Below, piece by piece: positions 19,977 through 29,954 of a DNA stretch of 64,000 bases; within the stretch, counting starts at the first letter, position 1; each line of letters starts with the position of its first letter. The position numbers were made by a program, and so were the translations under genes. The notes below the pieces were generated by a model, which did not search any database, was not told the DNA's origin, and worked only from the letters and a program-made list of their open reading frames with translations. Source of the DNA: Isochrysis galbana (lineage: Eukaryota > Haptophyta > Isochrysidales > Isochrysidaceae); assembly GCA_018136815.1 (NCBI GenBank), contig CM030932.1, positions 8,757,628 to 8,821,627 on the forward strand, written 5' to 3'.

Positions 19977-20160
19977 GCGGTCAACACAGTGTTTTTTTAT
20001 AAGGGGTGAAAAAATGACTATCTCAGAATTGAGGAAATTTGAGGATTTTTCACGGTAGAAAGTTCCCAATACACAATACACCCAACTAGCACATATCCGG
20101 GGGCCATTAGGACCCGGACCCCCCCTTGGGCCCCCACAACAAAACGTAATCAAAAAAAGA
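19977..20160 (+). repeat. dispersed repeat starting AGGGCGGTCAA
   Basis: The first 90 nt match 50679-50780 (agggcggtcaa..., atgac..cctcagaattgaggaaattt.aggattttt, ggtagaaagttcccaata). The last 80 nt (atatccggg.gcc.attaggaccc.gaccccccc.ttggg) match 53850-53945. Two repeat pieces are therefore joined here but separated elsewhere. Confidence 0.65.
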
Positions 20161-20703
20161 CAGAAGACGCTAAAATCGCAAAAGCTTGAAAAGCTCAACT
20201 TCAAGTCGAGACCGGGCGCGCTGCGTGCCCGTTTTCGACGATCCATCCGGATGGGAGGCCCCGCCAGATACCAAATACACAGGCCCCACCCGCATGGTCA
20301 CGCCAATCGGACAGGCCGCGCGCGCCCCGAAACCTCGTCGAAATCACCCATCCGCCGAGCCCATTGAACGTTGAGCCGTCGCCGAGTGAGGCCCCGAGAG
20401 CCCAACTTCAAACCGACCTAGTTGGGCTGTAAGTACTGATATTAGTACTGATGCATTAGCATTAGTATTAGCTCCCCAGGAGCTGATATACTGATGTTAG
20501 TGCCTAGGCTGCCAGTTCAAAAATAAAACTGAAAACAAAACTCCAGAACTCCGGAGCGGGAACGAGCCCCCGCGAACAAGCGCAGAGGCGCCTACCTCTC
20601 CTAGCCCGAATTTATACCAAGATGGAGCGGTGCGAGGGGGGCGGCCCGCATCGCGTTGTTTCGCACCAAACGATGGACAAAAAAAAGGGACATACGGGTA
20701 AAT

Positions 20704-21072
20704 ATGCCGTCGAAACGAACTTTGATTGCCCTCGCGGTGGTCGTCGCCACCGTGGTCGCCGCCATCGTCGTCGCGTTGGTACTCACGAAGAAGCAGCCAG
20801 ACAGATGCAAGGATGTGGATGGAGAGTGTGCAAACGATGTAGACTGTTGTCACGATCTCGTGTGCTCCGACCAAAAGTGCCGTACGCTCCCACCGTGTAT
20901 CGAGAAAAGGGGGGGGTGCAGTTATGGCGACGAGTGCTGTGAAGGACTTGAGTGCAATGACGATGGAGTGTGTGAGACGCCATGCCGCGAGCCAGGGTCG
21001 GTGTGCCAAAATAACTCGGAGTGCTGTGGTGAATACACGTGTCGTAGTGGTACCTGCAAATCTGATGACTGA
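20704..21072 (+). CDS. membrane-tethered triple cystine-knot-like small protein
   Basis: 122 residues. Residues 6-27 (TLIALAVVVATVVAAIVVALVL) are a signal anchor preceded by a basic SKR. The rest holds three tandem modules with the spacing C-x6-C-x5-C-C-x4-C-x4/5-C: CKDVDGEC..CCHDLVC, CIEKRGGC..CCEGLEC and CREPGSVC..CCGEYTC. This is the inhibitor-cystine-knot or dickkopf-like pattern, used by secreted signals, protease inhibitors and some venom peptides; which of these applies cannot be told. The start at 20704 is preferred over 20656 because the broken copy at 8847 starts at the same codon and the leader is conserved upstream. A TTTATACC element lies about 100 nt upstream. Confidence 0.8.
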   Translation: MPSKRTLIALAVVVATVVAAIVVALVLTKKQPDRCKDVDGECANDVDCCHDLVCSDQKCRTLPPCIEKRGGCSYGDECCEGLECNDDGVCETPCREPGSVCQNNSECCGEYTCRSGTCKSDD

Positions 21073-21913
21073 TTGGTTATCACACGCACATCTTTTACGA
21101 CATCGAAAAGAAGTTCTGAGAAGACAGCGAGCACAGCTCATAATGACACGATCCTTTCAAGACAAGTGTGAGGTTTGGTTATTTTTTTTACAGATGCCCC
21201 CGTAAAATGCTGGTCGATCTTCCGGGCGGCTGCGGCGACGATCTTGACGCATGCGGCGTCACCGCGGGCCGAGCTCACCATGAGGGCGTTCCTGCCGAGC
21301 AAGTCCACCGCGGCCGGGATGTAGATCGCATGCCCTTTACGCACTTGGGAGTCCCACCCCTAGGATTGGGACTCCCTCGTGGTGGCCCCGCATTGCGTAT
21401 TTGGAAACGAGGGGTACCAAATGAAGGCAAACGACCTTGCCCCTGTGGGGTGTCATGGAGAAGAGGTGTGTGTTGTGCTTTTGTAGTGCGTGTGGCTGTG
21501 GCTGTTGTTGGAGCCAGAGGGTCGTGATTGGGTCCGTCGTGTGTGTGGTCGCGGGGCGGCACATGCCGTGTCCCTTTGTCCTGTCATAGGGTGTCCCCCT
21601 TGCTGTCCGGCTGTCCGGCTGCTGCCGGTCCTGGCCCCCTTGATGTGGGTCCAGCATTCAACATTGCATTTTGCAATGCTTTTTTTTGTGACAAGCCCCC
21701 TAGAGGGCTGAGTCGTTGATGGTGCCGGGCCAGCCCCTCGCGCCTAACTGAGCGCGAGGGCGGTACCGCGGCCGTGGAGGTGTAGGGTCCAGGCCCGGAG
21801 GCCTTCCCTAATGGAGCTTCCCTCTCTTGAGGTGTGGCTGTGTGTGGTAGTGAATAGTGAAGGCGTGAAGGCTTCATGAAGGGTGGTGTGGAGCCTGTCC
21901 TGCAGCATGGCTA

Positions 21914-22111
21914 TCAGCATGCAGGCTGTCGTCTCGCAGTTCGCAGTGAAACCGAGGCGTGGTGAGGTGGGTCCTGTGCCCACCTGGCGGGGGCGGGGGG
22001 GTCGGGCTTGGCTTGGCGCGGTCGCTTCGGCGACAGGGGAGTGTCCATCAGCACCTCGTCGAGCGCGGCGAGGGCGGCGGCAGCGGTGGAGGGAGGCGAC
22101 GCGCGCTTCAT
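21914..22111 (-). CDS. LINE-family ORF1 fragment (copy E)
   Basis: It starts MKRASPPSTAAAALAALDEVLMDTPLSPKRPRQ. The segment AALDEVLMDTPLSPKRPRQ is nearly the same in copy D at 45502 (AAMDEAFMDTPLSPKRPRQ). The KRPR segment looks like a nuclear localisation signal after a TPLSP phospho-type motif. The frame ends early at 65 codons and homology continues in other frames, so this copy is broken. Confidence 0.5.
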   Translation of the reverse strand: MKRASPPSTAAAALAALDEVLMDTPLSPKRPRQAKPDPPAPARWAQDPPHHASVSLRTARRQPAC

Positions 22112-22115
22112 GACC

Positions 22116-22133
22116 CTATCAGTTTACTGATAG
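22116..22133 (-). promoter_or_regulatory. stem-loop just before ORF1 start (copy E)
   Basis: On the minus strand the arms CTATCAG and CTGATAG enclose loop TAAA, followed by GGTC and the ATG. Copy D has CTATCGT and ACGATAG with the same loop, so two stem pairs have changed on both sides. Confidence 0.75.
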
Positions 22134-22140
22134 TTGTGAG

Positions 22141-22592
22141 GAAATACCGAAAAGGGGGGGGCAGAGGAGAGGGCGGCTGAGGAGGGCGCTTCGGCGCCGA
22201 AACGGACCTTCGGGGGATCCAGGCGGGCGAGAGGGGGAGACCGGCCCTCTCGGGCACAGGGACGGACTCCCCCTACCCGCAACAGAGAGAGACAAATATT
22301 CTTGCTTGCCAGAAATCAAGATGCATTGTATTCGGAAGTGGCGGGCAGCAAAGCTACATACATCTGCACCACGCAAAATATTCAGCCAAGTGCCATGGTG
22401 ACAAACCTTTACTATCTCATGCGAGAGACAACCTTTCTGAAATCGGCTCCGAGCCTTCCAATAGGCAATAAGATCTAGGTCTGCTCGCCTGATCTAGTGC
22501 CTAGATCATAAAGGCCAACCAATTCCTAGATGCGTTGGCATCTTGCTGAGCCTCTCCTCTCAAGCAACATGTCCAAAGTTAGGTGAAGACGT
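22141..22592. other. intergenic, nothing recognised
   Basis: Between LINE copy E and the stop of the PsbP-like gene. There is a G-rich first half and no gene. Confidence 0.4.
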
Positions 22593-23518
22593 CTAGATTG
22601 CATGTTGCATCCCCCATTGGAAAGACTCCGCAGACTCTCGCAATGGCACCCCAAGATCTCCGTCCCAATCCTCGCGCAGGCAGGAAGCCCACGCCGCAAC
22701 AACTGCAGGTACGGGCCCATCCTTACCCGGTACCTCGCCGAATGTGGCGACGCCAACGCTGCGACGAATTAATTCACGTATGCCTCGCTGTTTCTCAAGC
22801 TCATCAGGGTTGGCGACCTGCGATTGAAAGATGGGAAGATCCGAGCCCAAACATCAGGCATAAGGCCCATTCCCAATAAAAGGCGGGTCGGAAACTTCAC
22901 ACTTTTAGCTGGTACGTGTTGTGCCAGGCGCGCAATGAGTGCGTGTCTTACCGGAAGTTCAGTTGAAAGCTCGACAGTTAGCCGGCCGTTCTCGAGCGAG
23001 CATCTCAACACCTCCGAGTTGAGCGCACCGCCCTGTTCACGGTCACGCTGGCGTGCCAGAATCCTTGCAAGCTCTTCTGTTGGCGCAATCTCCGACAGCG
23101 ACTTTGCTGACAGCGCCTCCGTGTTGGGTGTGACTGCTGGCATCCCCGGAAGCGAAAGGGCTGCAGCATCTGCTGCCAGCAGCTCGCCAACGGGCCAAGC
23201 CGTGACGGAGACGACGGCTGCTCGCGGGAAGTTGCCGGCCACGTAGAGTGTTCCCTGCGTGGCTGACCTCTTCGATGCGACGAAGCCGGAGGGAATGGTT
23301 AGGGCAAAACGAGATGAGCTGTCCACCACCAGCTTTCCTGCCGCGTGCGCCGTGAGCGGGCTCACCAGCATCGGCATGAGCAGGAGTGAGCGGCGCGTGC
23401 AGTGAGCTGCGAGTGGGCGTGATCGCGGGTTCAGCGCACGCTGCGCCCCTGGCAAACCAGCTACCTCTGGCAGCCAGAGAGCAAGCTGCATGCAGCAGTA
23501 CAATGCCAGCCGAGTCAT
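22593..23518 (-). CDS. PsbP-domain thylakoid lumen protein
   Basis: Two exons, 23518-22916 and 22817-22593, joined in phase 0 across a GTACCA...CGCAG intron. This gives 275 residues. The N-terminus has an ER-type signal (MTRLALYCCMQLALWLPEVAG), then a transit stretch, then a twin-arginine/hydrophobic lumen signal (TRRSLLLMPMLVSPLTAHA). This is a three-part leader typical of complex plastids. The mature part has FALTIPSGFVASKRSATQGTLYVAGNF, and exon 2 supplies the family end AWASCLREDWDGDLGVPLRESAESF. PsbP relatives sit at the luminal side of photosystem II or help its assembly. Which PsbP-like type this is cannot be told. Stopping at the first exon (22769) would lose the conserved C-terminus. 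Confidence 0.85.
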
Positions 23519-23644
23519 CACGGCGCGCCGACCGAGATCGCGAGGCGCGCGGGTAGGGAGGGTAGGAGAGAGTGCGAGGGAGGGGGAGAGAGAATGAGAA
23601 AACTGTGAAGAAGAGAGGGGCCAGGAGGGGCGGGGGGCGGGAGG

Positions 23645-23680
<36 letters not shown>

Positions 23681-24682
23681 CGAGGGGCCCATGGGAGGCA
23701 GCAGACTGCAGAACCCAGAGAGACAGCATCAGGCAGGAGAGAGTATGGATTTTTCGATTTGCGATTGAATTTATAAATACCGATTGGAGTACAAATAAAA
23801 AGAGGAGCGAAAGGACGAGAGCGAGAGCGACGGACCAACCGACCGACCAACGACCGACCCCCAATGACTCATGGCTTTTGATTCAACCAGATCTTACTCT
23901 TTTTTGTGGAAGAGAGCGAAAGCAGGAAAATTGCTTTGTGCTTTGCACAAGAGGCAGAGGCACGAGGGGGCGGAAGAGAAGAGAGAAGGAAAGATGACGC
24001 GGAACGGCAACGGGCAACTGGCAACGGGAACGGGAACGGGCAAGAGCAACAGCTACAAACACTATTCACAATTAAGAAGCCACGCCTCCGCCAATGGTTG
24101 AAGTGTCCGGGCGGGCGGCTGCGGCTGGCATGGTAGCGCAAGAGCGCAAGTGAAGAAGAGCCCAAGAGTGAAGAGTGGGACGGAGAGGGAGAGTGGGGAG
24201 TGGGGAGTGGGAAGTGGGAGTGGGAGTGTGGGTGTGGGAGTGGGAGTGGGGGGCGGAATGCGGAATGCGGAATGCGTATCGTGTATCGTCGTCGGGGAGG
24301 TGTTCGGCATCTGGATAGGAAAAGGAGGGCGGGGGGTTGACAGGGTCGATGGCGCCGTCCCTAGAGGCGGAGGGGGGACGGCGACGGGGAAGGCGGTGGG
24401 GACGGTGCCCTAAAGCTGACGGCTAACCCACCCGAACACCCCAATGGGAGACTTTTCTAGTAGAGTTGTACTACTTTACGAGGTAGAGATCGTCTGTGTG
24501 TCGGTCTGTCACTCTCAATCCGTTTCATCAGGTTGGGCGCCATAAGGCTGCGCCGCTGGACCTCCACCGCCGCCGCGCGACGCGCGCCCTCTCGCCTGCC
24601 CCCGCAGCCTTCCGCCGCGGCTCGCGGCTGCCTCCGTTGGCTTGCGCGCGCGTGCCGGCGCGTAGGTCGTCTCCACCCGCCG
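23519..24682. other. divergent intergenic region between PsbP-like and cNMP-domain genes
   Basis: The two flanking genes are transcribed away from each other. The region is GA-rich on the plus strand from 23560 to 23640, so CT-rich on the sense strand of the PsbP-like gene. It contains the G34 run and simple gtgggagtgggag repeats at 24180-24250. A minus-strand frame covering 24062-24310 is only a translated repeat. Confidence 0.5.
23647..23680 (+). repeat. homopolymer of 34 G
   Basis: An unbroken G run about 130 nt upstream of the PsbP-like start (a C run on its sense strand). Such runs form G-quadruplex structures in general and are error-prone in assembly, so the exact length is uncertain. 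Confidence 0.9.
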
Positions 24683-26845
24683 ATGTCTGCGACCCGGCCG
24701 CTCGTCATCTCGCAGAGCGAGCCGCAGCTGAGAGCCTCCCCCCATCCAGCGGCCGAGGGAGGGGTGGCCGCATGCCCAGACATCAGGCAAGGGTGGTGCT
24801 CCTGTACACCGCACTCGCCGGCCGCACAGCTAGAACGAGGGTTGAAGCCGCCCTTACGCGCTCAAGTTCTGGCTCCAGTCGATGGCCTCATCAGTGCAGC
24901 TGGCTCGCTGCAAGCAAGTTCCCCATCAAGGAGCCTGCGGTATGCTGGCAGATCTGTTGTTCACGTGAGCACACCCATGGCGGTCAGTTCGGATACACAT
25001 GTGCTGAAGGTGATGCCATCCTTACCCACGCCGGAGGTGCGATCCCCGCATGGATCGAGAACATTTGGTGGTGGCTTCAGCACCTCAATCGCATCCGTCA
25101 ACACGTTGCCCATTAATTTCATCTCCTTGTCGGATTCAGCAAGTGCTGTCGCTGCCATCGACGCTGCTCGGCCGAAGAAGCGGGTCCTCAAGGGCGCAGA
25201 CCCCTTGCTTTCTCGGTCTCCCTCACGTGCAGCGGCACGCGTGTTCGCTGGTCTGCCGACGAGCCCTTCAAAAACCAGCAAGCTACAGTCTTCCTTGGAA
25301 AGTGGGGGTAACATTTCTCCTTCAAAGTGGATGCCCAAGCAGTCGTGGTCCGAGGTAGAGGCTAACGATACCCCTACGCCAGCTGCACATTCTCCTCTTC
25401 TGCCGATCCGGTCGCCCAGACGGTCGCCAGTCTCGCCCAAACGTTCGCCCATCCTGCGCAAACGCCATGAACTAGGCTCATGTCAGCATCATTCACCCAA
25501 TGAAGTCATGCAGGCAGGGGAGGGAGCAAAAGGCCGGCCTAGGACGCTCACAGAGCCTCGAACGTTGGCCACTGCCGTGCGAAATGCGATCTCGCGAGCC
25601 AATGGCCCGAACAAGTGGCAACGCATACTTTTCCTGAGCAGTTTTCATGCATTGTTGCGACGGCAAGAGGGAGTGCGTCAACTTACCAACCGGACATTTG
25701 GAGGTGTCACGCTGCCGTTTAAGGACAGGCTCAGGATGCTGCGACAGCTGAAGTTCTTGTCGAAGCTCGAGGATGAAGAGCTCGTGCTACTGGCTCAACA
25801 ATCTAGCGTGGTGCTTTTGCCCCGATATGCATGCGTTCAGCGGGGAGACCGATTGCCGGTTGCACTCCACGTAGTAGTCGCCGGCTCTCTCATCGCCACG
25901 GATGAACATGGTGGCACAGGGGTCCTAGGCCCTGGCGCATCATTTGGTGAGATGGCGCTCGCGCCCACGATGCTAAGGTGGTGCTATCAGAAAGAAGTGG
26001 TGAGTTCAAAGACCTCACTGCTGCTAAAGGTTGAGCGCTCGAAGCTTGAGAAAACGAGCTTCTACGCCAAAGTCCTTGAGGCTGCAGCTGCACACATCAT
26101 GTATGAAGCTAAGAAGCAAGTCGTCCAACGCATGCACATTTTCCTGCCTAGTGGTTCGGGCCTCCACATGCGCATCCTGCCGATGCTGACGCTATGGGAC
26201 GCTCTAGCTGGCACGCTTGTGTATTCGGAAAACGAGCCGGCAAATTCGATTTTCATGCTAGCTCGCGGTGTCATTCAGCTCCGGCGAATCCAACCGGCAC
26301 AAGATGCGGCGGTGGGGCTTCCAGCGCTCAATGCCCCTCCATCTGCTGTTGCAGACAACGAGCGGCAGGCGTCAACACGCCGGCGGCGCTCCTCGCGCAA
26401 GCTTTCTACCCTGGCGGAATCTAAGCATCTCCTCACGCTTCGTCACGATGACTCGGTTCCATGGTTTGGTGAGGCTGCCCTATTTGGCGACGACGTTCGC
26501 AGACTACATGACGCCTCATGTGTCGAAGATTGCCAGCTTGTGGTTATCGCCCGCGAGCATTTTGAGGAATTCAAGCGTGTGATACCGAATCTGGTCGTCT
26601 TGCTGCACGAGTCCAGCATTGCCCTCGACTCGCGTACGTCGAAAGAGGCATCCTGGCAAGAGTTGTGCGGCGTGTCGCGCGCTCTTGCCGCAAACGCTAT
26701 CAAGCGTTATGAGAAGCAGGAGGCCGTCATGCATGCGCGGTGGAGAAGAGATCAACACCACATGAACCCGCAGGCGGACTCAGTGTGGTCGCGGATTAAG
26801 GATCACTCATCTGATATCATACATGCGAAGCGTTCCTTGTTTTGA
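24683..26845 (+). CDS. protein with two cyclic-nucleotide-binding-like domains
   Basis: 720 residues from the ATG at 24683 (the longer open frame to 24533 starts without ATG). The N-terminal 280 residues are Ser/Pro/Arg-rich with SPRRSPVSPKRSPILRKR, probably disordered. Domain 1 begins about residue 360 (LKFLSKLEDEELVLLAQQSSVVLLPRYACVQRGD, VAGSLIATDEHGGTGVLGPGASFGEMAL). Domain 2 (TLWDALAGTLVYSENEPANSIFMLARGVIQL ... WFGEAALFGD) carries a Ser/Arg insertion (STRRRRSSRKLS). The phosphate-binding cassette is F/W-GE-A/M-A-L without the usual distal Arg, so nucleotide binding is doubtful. No kinase or channel segment is present. It may be a regulatory or scaffold protein. Confidence 0.75.
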   Translation: MSATRPLVISQSEPQLRASPHPAAEGGVAACPDIRQGWCSCTPHSPAAQLERGLKPPLRAQVLAPVDGLISAAGSLQASSPSRSLRYAGRSVVHVSTPMAVSSDTHVLKVMPSLPTPEVRSPHGSRTFGGGFSTSIASVNTLPINFISLSDSASAVAAIDAARPKKRVLKGADPLLSRSPSRAAARVFAGLPTSPSKTSKLQSSLESGGNISPSKWMPKQSWSEVEANDTPTPAAHSPLLPIRSPRRSPVSPKRSPILRKRHELGSCQHHSPNEVMQAGEGAKGRPRTLTEPRTLATAVRNAISRANGPNKWQRILFLSSFHALLRRQEGVRQLTNRTFGGVTLPFKDRLRMLRQLKFLSKLEDEELVLLAQQSSVVLLPRYACVQRGDRLPVALHVVVAGSLIATDEHGGTGVLGPGASFGEMALAPTMLRWCYQKEVVSSKTSLLLKVERSKLEKTSFYAKVLEAAAAHIMYEAKKQVVQRMHIFLPSGSGLHMRILPMLTLWDALAGTLVYSENEPANSIFMLARGVIQLRRIQPAQDAAVGLPALNAPPSAVADNERQASTRRRRSSRKLSTLAESKHLLTLRHDDSVPWFGEAALFGDDVRRLHDASCVEDCQLVVIAREHFEEFKRVIPNLVVLLHESSIALDSRTSKEASWQELCGVSRALAANAIKRYEKQEAVMHARWRRDQHHMNPQADSVWSRIKDHSSDIIHAKRSLF

Positions 26846-27485
26846 CGTTGCAGAGAGTTTCGTTTCGTTGGGTGATGGGTTACCTAGGTGATGGGGCTAC
26901 CTTGGAACGAGACTTCGCCCCCTCTTTCTACGTTGTGACAAATCAACCGCAAGTCCATGTGAATATAATACTTGCGGCACATAGCACAACCCACTCCATA
27001 CGTCATTCGAACGCCAGATGCTATCATATCTTGCTCTCAGTGGTAGCTCGTGACACTAGTGGTGTTCACTCCGCAAAAACTGCTTACGAGAATCTGCGTT
27101 GTCAAAGCCTTCCTACTGCGACAGCTATTGATCGCTACTGTTGGTGCTGGCGGCTGTCGTCGCATAATAATAATAAAATAACTGAGCATTAGTTCCACTA
27201 CTCCCACTAGCCCGGTACCAACGCCACGACAGCCCTCAGCGCACCTGCCCGTACACCTTGGCGCGTGCTGTTGGTCGGCGCAGCAGACCGCAGGACTCAA
27301 CGCAGTGACCCATCCGCTTCTCTCTTTTACGAGAGTTTTACCAGGATGTTGGGCAGTGTGGTTAGATCTTAGATCCACCCAGTCACAACGCGGCCTTTCG
27401 GCCTTTCCTGTGCTCTTTGTCAACATCAGTCGGCGGTTACCTTTTTGAAACACGGCCTCGGACGATAAATATAAATAGAATAAAT
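26846..27485. other. intergenic with one dispersed repeat
   Basis: 3' flank of the preceding gene. The 27187-27263 repeat copy is listed separately. Nothing else is recognised. Confidence 0.4.
27187..27263 (+). repeat. dispersed ~90-bp repeat, copy 2 of 3
   Basis: It matches 19771-19865 and 63770-63845 (ccactactcccactagcccggtac, cacctgcccgtac). It is preceded by a taataataa tract. Confidence 0.7.
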
Positions 27486-27810
27486 TTTTTATAACAAATT
27501 TTTATGGGTCGCGGCGCGGCAAAGGAACGGGACTAGCGCTCACTCAATAAGACAGGACACCCTGCCGCGGCAAGCGCAAGCAAGCACCCTTCCCCCCTTA
27601 TGCCACCCAGCTCTTCACTAGCTTTCTACCTGCGCTAGCCAGAGCGCCCCTCCCTCCACACTCAGACAGCCCCCTACCCCAGGATCCTGTTCTGGTCTCG
27701 CAGGCAAGGGGGCCTAATGGGAGGGAGAGGAGCAACTCCTCAGAGAGGAGCTGTGGGGAAGGAGATGTCTGAGTGGGGGCGCTATGCCCTTGCGCTAGGC
27801 ATGGGCCCCT
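27486..27810 (-). mobile_element. LINE-family 3' end (minus)
   Basis: The reverse complement of 15070-15390: cgcggcgcggcaaaggaacgggactagcgc, gccacccagctcttcactag, the CTCCTC-AGA-GAGGAG stem and gcgctaggcatgggc. It is a 5'-truncated insertion or a cut-off end. Confidence 0.65.
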
Positions 27811-28139
27811 TCCTTGCACATGTTGTGCTTGGCCGTCCCGTCATCCTAATTTTGATGGCCTACATCGAAGACAGCGGCATGGGCACCGTGAGGTGTGTGC
27901 CTTTCTTGGGCGACGACGAGTGTGCCCAAAAACGGCACGTGTGGGTGCTTGCGCTGCCGCAGCCCGACGGACTCAGACCTCTTGGTCCTGATTGCATGTT
28001 GCACTGCGTGCCCATTACACAGCATCCCGGCGATTTGAGTTGGGAAGACCTGCGAGCTTGGTGGGCGGAGAGAGCTGAGCGGGTAGTTTCAGCCACAAGT
28101 AATGTCATACAGGCCACCCGCTCCCTGTCAATTTGTTGA
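27801..28139 (+). CDS. hypothetical ORF, 112 residues, unrecognised
   Basis: Reads MGPFLAHVVLGRPVILILMAYIED, then CVPFLGDDECAQKRHVWVLALPQPDGLRP and DLSWEDLRAWWAERAERVV. The mixed composition looks protein-like rather than repeat-derived. The segment LGRPVILI...HVWVLALP loosely recalls domains that end in a short catalytic beta-sheet, but I cannot name a family. It begins exactly where the LINE 3' end stops, so it could be the tail of an older mobile-element protein. There is no duplicate in the window. Confidence 0.3.
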   Translation: MGPFLAHVVLGRPVILILMAYIEDSGMGTVRCVPFLGDDECAQKRHVWVLALPQPDGLRPLGPDCMLHCVPITQHPGDLSWEDLRAWWAERAERVVSATSNVIQATRSLSIC

Positions 28140-29260
28140 GTGTGGAAGGTCGTTGTCACCGACGTGCGCACTTAAAAATTTGAACAATTCTTGAAGAAAG
28201 CGACCGCCCTTGCTGCTAAAAGGCGCCCCACGAAGGGCTGAGGACAACATCTTATATGCCCTCACTATCTATCCACTTCCTTCTCTCCCCCTTCATTCCC
28301 ATCCCCTTGGGCCTTCTTCGGCTTCTTGAGGGGGTGCAGCTGTGCTGCTAGCCCAATGGGCGGCGGTTTCCGGGTGTCGAATGTGTTAGCTTAGTTAGAG
28401 TGTTGGTGTTGGGCTGCCGGGCGACGCTCTTCTTCCTTGTGTTGGATGGTACAATCGGAGTTTTACACCTAGTGTAGCAGCTCACATTCATCGCTCAGCA
28501 GCCCCAGCGCCCTTCGTTTCACGTACATACATGAGGGAGGGGCCGGCCAGCCCGCGCGCGCGCGCCGGAGCGCGGAAGTGAAGTCACTCAGCCTCGGCCA
28601 TCCTCTGCTACTTGGCTAGGGTGTCCGTCCGCGTTAGTTGACGTTGCTTCATTGTGATCGTTTGAAGTGTAGCGGTGTAAGTAAGTAAGCGTGCGCCGCC
28701 GCCGCGTACGTCGTTCGTGTTGTTGTAGTTGGGCCCCAAAACAAAGGTCGGTCGTGAAGCGTGAAGCGGGAGGGGGGAGAACCAACAACTTCCTGGGGAA
28801 TGCCGCCCGCTCGTGCGGGCGGCCGATGCCGTGGAAGGAGGAAGGGTCGCAGGAGAACCGAGCAACCCAGCCCCGACCATTTAAGATTTGCGGCCGATGC
28901 CGTGGAAGGAGGAAGACGTTCCTCTGCTCCAACCCCAGCTTTCCGAGCAATCTTTCATATGCAACTTGTGCTTTGCCATTAATGGCATTGGCACTTTGAG
29001 TACTGAGGGTTTGTAAGTATGGCATATTTGAATCAGCAATTTTTCAGTAATGAACTCATCAAGATGTTTATTTATTACAGATGAATTCATGCACCATTTG
29101 CCTAACCATTTGCCTTTGTTATTCATTTGTTCATGTATCTCAGTTTTGACACGTTGCTTTATTACCTAAAGTATTTCTTCATTAGGTGATGTTGATTTGT
29201 AAGAAAGGCCCTACGCGAATACGATCAAATTCTCTGTCACCTCAAGATCCCGCTTGTAAG
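28140..29260. other. intergenic; one short direct repeat
   Basis: The sequence gcggccgatgccgtggaaggaggaag occurs at about 28820 and 28890, 71 nt apart. The rest is ordinary GC- then AT-richer sequence (29000-29200). I support no gene. Confidence 0.4.
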
Positions 29261-29269
29261 GATCCATGG

Positions 29270-29700
29270 CTGCTTACTTCACACGCCGAGCCGTGTGGCG
29301 GGTCGCGCACAAGGGGACGGGCTACGCCGTGCTCGGCGTGGGCGTCTACCAGCCAGGCCCTCTCGGGACGCGCCCTCACGCCGAGCCAAGTCGCGTACGT
29401 GGTGCTGTTCGGCCTCTCCTTCGGGGTGCTCGCGGGGGGGCTCATGGTAGGGTGAGACTCCCCGCGGGAGGGGAAGAAACCGGAGGGAAAGGAGACCAAA
29501 ATGAAGGCAAGCCGCTTTTCTCCTGCTCCTGCGGCGGCGCGCGATGGCGGCCGCAGCGATGGGCGCTGGCCTCGCCAGTGGCCTCGCAAGCGGTCTGTGA
29601 CCGCTCTCGTCTGGCGAGGGTGTGCGCGGCCAGGAGGCCAGCAGGCACCCCATCTCGCCATACTGAGGCGGTGCCGCGTGTGATGGTGATGGGCCAGCCC
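29270..29700 (-). mobile_element. LINE-family fragment (minus)
   Basis: Segment 29330-29515 matches 9060-9275 with several frame-changing indels. On the minus strand both continue the LPSF..P peptide seen in copies B and E. There is no intact frame. Confidence 0.5.
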
Positions 29701-29954
29701 ATCATCCATCATGCGCAGCACCGTCATTTTGATGGCTCGCGGCCAGCCGCGCACTGCATGCGCGCGAGAAGCTGGCATCAAATGCCAGCAGCGGCGAGGT
29801 GGAGGGCGCAGGCGACGCTGTGCGCCCGCGCAGGGCTCTATACTACCTGCCCAGGGGTAACCACACTGCTCGGGGGAACGCAGGCGCGCGTCGCACAGCG
29901 CGACCTCTGGTGCTCTTTTGTGGTCGACGTCGATTTCGCACGAGCGCGAAAACG

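Larger units (their letters stand above)
19042..20570. other. intergenic with dispersed repeats
   Basis: A GA tract at 19050-19090 is the CT-rich leader of the minus-strand LPMO-GH8 gene. Repeat copies are listed separately at 19771 and 19977. No gene is supported; open frames in 19134-19656 are unlike any known protein. Confidence 0.4.
21330..22140 (-). mobile_element. LINE-family copy E (minus)
   Basis: On the minus strand: hairpin (22133-22116), ORF1 (22111-21914), then eroded frames. These include a peptide end RLPSFGTPRFQI that also occurs in the fragment at 44880-44930, and the block SIREGLRAWTLHLHGRGTALA that matches copy D (SIREGPRAWTLHSRGTALA). Confidence 0.65.

Noticed and set aside
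20497-21141. Minus-strand frame opposite the triple-knottin gene
   Set aside because: The plus frame has precise cysteine spacing and a duplicated start; the minus frame has no recognisable feature.
29266-29455. Small membrane protein ORF (MAAYFTRRAVWRVAHKGTGYAVLG...), with a relative at 9055-9200
   Set aside because: The two copies differ by frame-changing insertions and deletions, so the frame is not conserved. The opposite strand continues LINE-family sequence.
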